Assembly (NCBI GenBank): GCA_021292165.1
Contig: CM037880.1
Span: 214,224,942-214,288,941 of the forward strand
Direction of reading: 5' to 3'
DNA: 64,000 nt
DNA from: Shinisaurus crocodilurus
Taxonomy: Eukaryota; Chordata; Lepidosauria; Squamata; Shinisauridae
Program-made: the position numbers and the translations under genes
In this document: one piece after another, positions 63,307 to 64,000 of the stretch
Position numbering within the stretch: position 1 is the first letter of the stretch
Layout of the letters: each line of letters opens with the position of its first letter
Notes under the pieces: generated by a model
Databases searched by the model: none
The model's input: only the letters and a program-made list of their open reading frames with translations
Told to the model about the DNA's origin: nothing

Positions 63307-63477
63307 AGTCCCAGAGACTGTGGGCGTCTTCCCTCTTGCAATTCTGCTGGCAAATATTGTGGTTGTTTTGCAAGAGAGCAGAAAAGGAGAGAACTGTGCA
63401 CCCCTTTAAGTTGAGCGAGAAGGGCGACCGATACTGGCCATGGCTGCCTAGTCTTCCTCAGTCAGCCTGATGCTCTT

Positions 63478-63592
63478 CCGGTGTGTTGGGCCACCACAAC
63501 TCCCATTATCCGCAGCCAGCATGGCCATCCTCATGCTTGCAGGGGTTGATGGGAGTTGTAGTCCAGCACCTGTGGAGGATGCCGGGCTCCAT
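63478..63592. mobile_element. family B foldback, diverged
   Basis: accacaactcccattatccg and the partner tgggagttgtagtccagcac are the arms. The termini are lost. Confidence 0.72.
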
Positions 63593-64000
63593 GAATCTGC
63601 CTAACTCCCTTTTAAAGCCATCTAAGCGTGGGGGGCCATCACCACCACCTTTTGCGGAAGCGAATTCCATAGTTTCACTGTGTGCCGGTGTGAAGAAGTC
63701 CTTCCTTTTGTCTGTCCTGAATCTCCCGCCGTTTAGTTTCAAGGGATGACCCCACTGAGTTCTAGTATTAGGAGAGAGGGAGAAGAAACACTTTTCCCTA
63801 TCCACTTTCTCTTTCTCCACACCGTGCATAATTTTATACTCCTCTACTACGTCCCTTTGCCCCTTACTGGGCTTTTTTCAAATATTTTTTTTTTAAAAAA
63901 CCCAATGTTTTAACCTTTCCGCATAGGCTCCAGCATCAGATCATTCCGGTTGCCCTACGCTGTGCCTTTCCAGCTCTACAATATCGTGTGTGTGCGCGTG
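63593..64000 (-). mobile_element. CR1-like C-terminal region, running off the window end
   Basis: The minus strand (63506-63829) reads NGGRFRTDKRKDFFTPAHSE then LDGFKRELGRFME, decayed ends of CR1 ORF2. The rest matches 27585-27800. The element continues beyond 64000. Confidence 0.78.

Overview
The window looks like intergenic or intronic DNA of a sauropsid, most likely a squamate (lizard). The evidence is the repeat content: CR1 non-LTR retrotransposons with ATTCTATG-type 3' ends, L2-type LINEs, a SINE with a 5S rRNA head and a CR1-like tail, two tRNA-derived SINE families, and very many short DNA transposons. I found no host protein-coding gene, rRNA, functional tRNA or CRISPR. The recognisable coding sequence is transposon remnant only: CR1 reverse transcriptase, L2 reverse transcriptase, a non-LTR C-terminal domain with a C2H2 finger, and a hAT transposase C-terminus.

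Layout. 1-9 kb: foldback element, 5S-SINE, an inverted-repeat insertion with a hammerhead-like motif (2164-2394), a hAT-like element (4683-5104), an LTR-like block, and a tRNA-SINE carrying a nested element (8000-8153). 9-20 kb: CR1 3' ends, foldback and TTAA elements, a solo LTR (14880-15379) and the best preserved CR1 fragment (16790-17760). 20-31 kb: L2 remnant, 5S-SINEs, foldback family C, a hAT element with a transposase remnant (26580-27519), and a long stretch of sparse sequence. 31-43 kb: the densest cluster of DNA transposons, many with intact target-site duplications. 43-54 kb: SINEs, CR1 reverse transcriptase, an L2 broken by another LINE, and two hAT-like elements beside a nested foldback element. 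54-64 kb: mostly anonymous sequence, two long nonautonomous elements, and an L2 broken by a SINE and a foldback element.

Family labels are mine. A = foldback starting cagtgttctccaacc, or cagggctctcc in a variant. B = foldback starting cagcctt/caggctttcc. C = foldback with ctgggttcagacaac ends. D = cagtggaggctggtgac ends. E = caagggcggtgctagg. F = caggggtgaggaacctc. G = ctaggggtgtc. H = gggcttctctacacgagg. I = ctaggggtgcgc. J = cagggccggtgtcaagg. K = ACTCG-rich hAT. pB = TTAA-flanked foldback. T1 and T2 are the two tRNA-SINE families.

Two results stand out. Target duplications of families A and B, and of one 690-bp element, nearly all read nnnTAnnn, the pattern known for Buster-group hAT transposons. 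Family K shows a transposase-bearing copy next to two internally deleted copies in one 16-kb interval. Nested insertions give a relative order: SINE and LINE copies are generally older than the foldback elements inside them.
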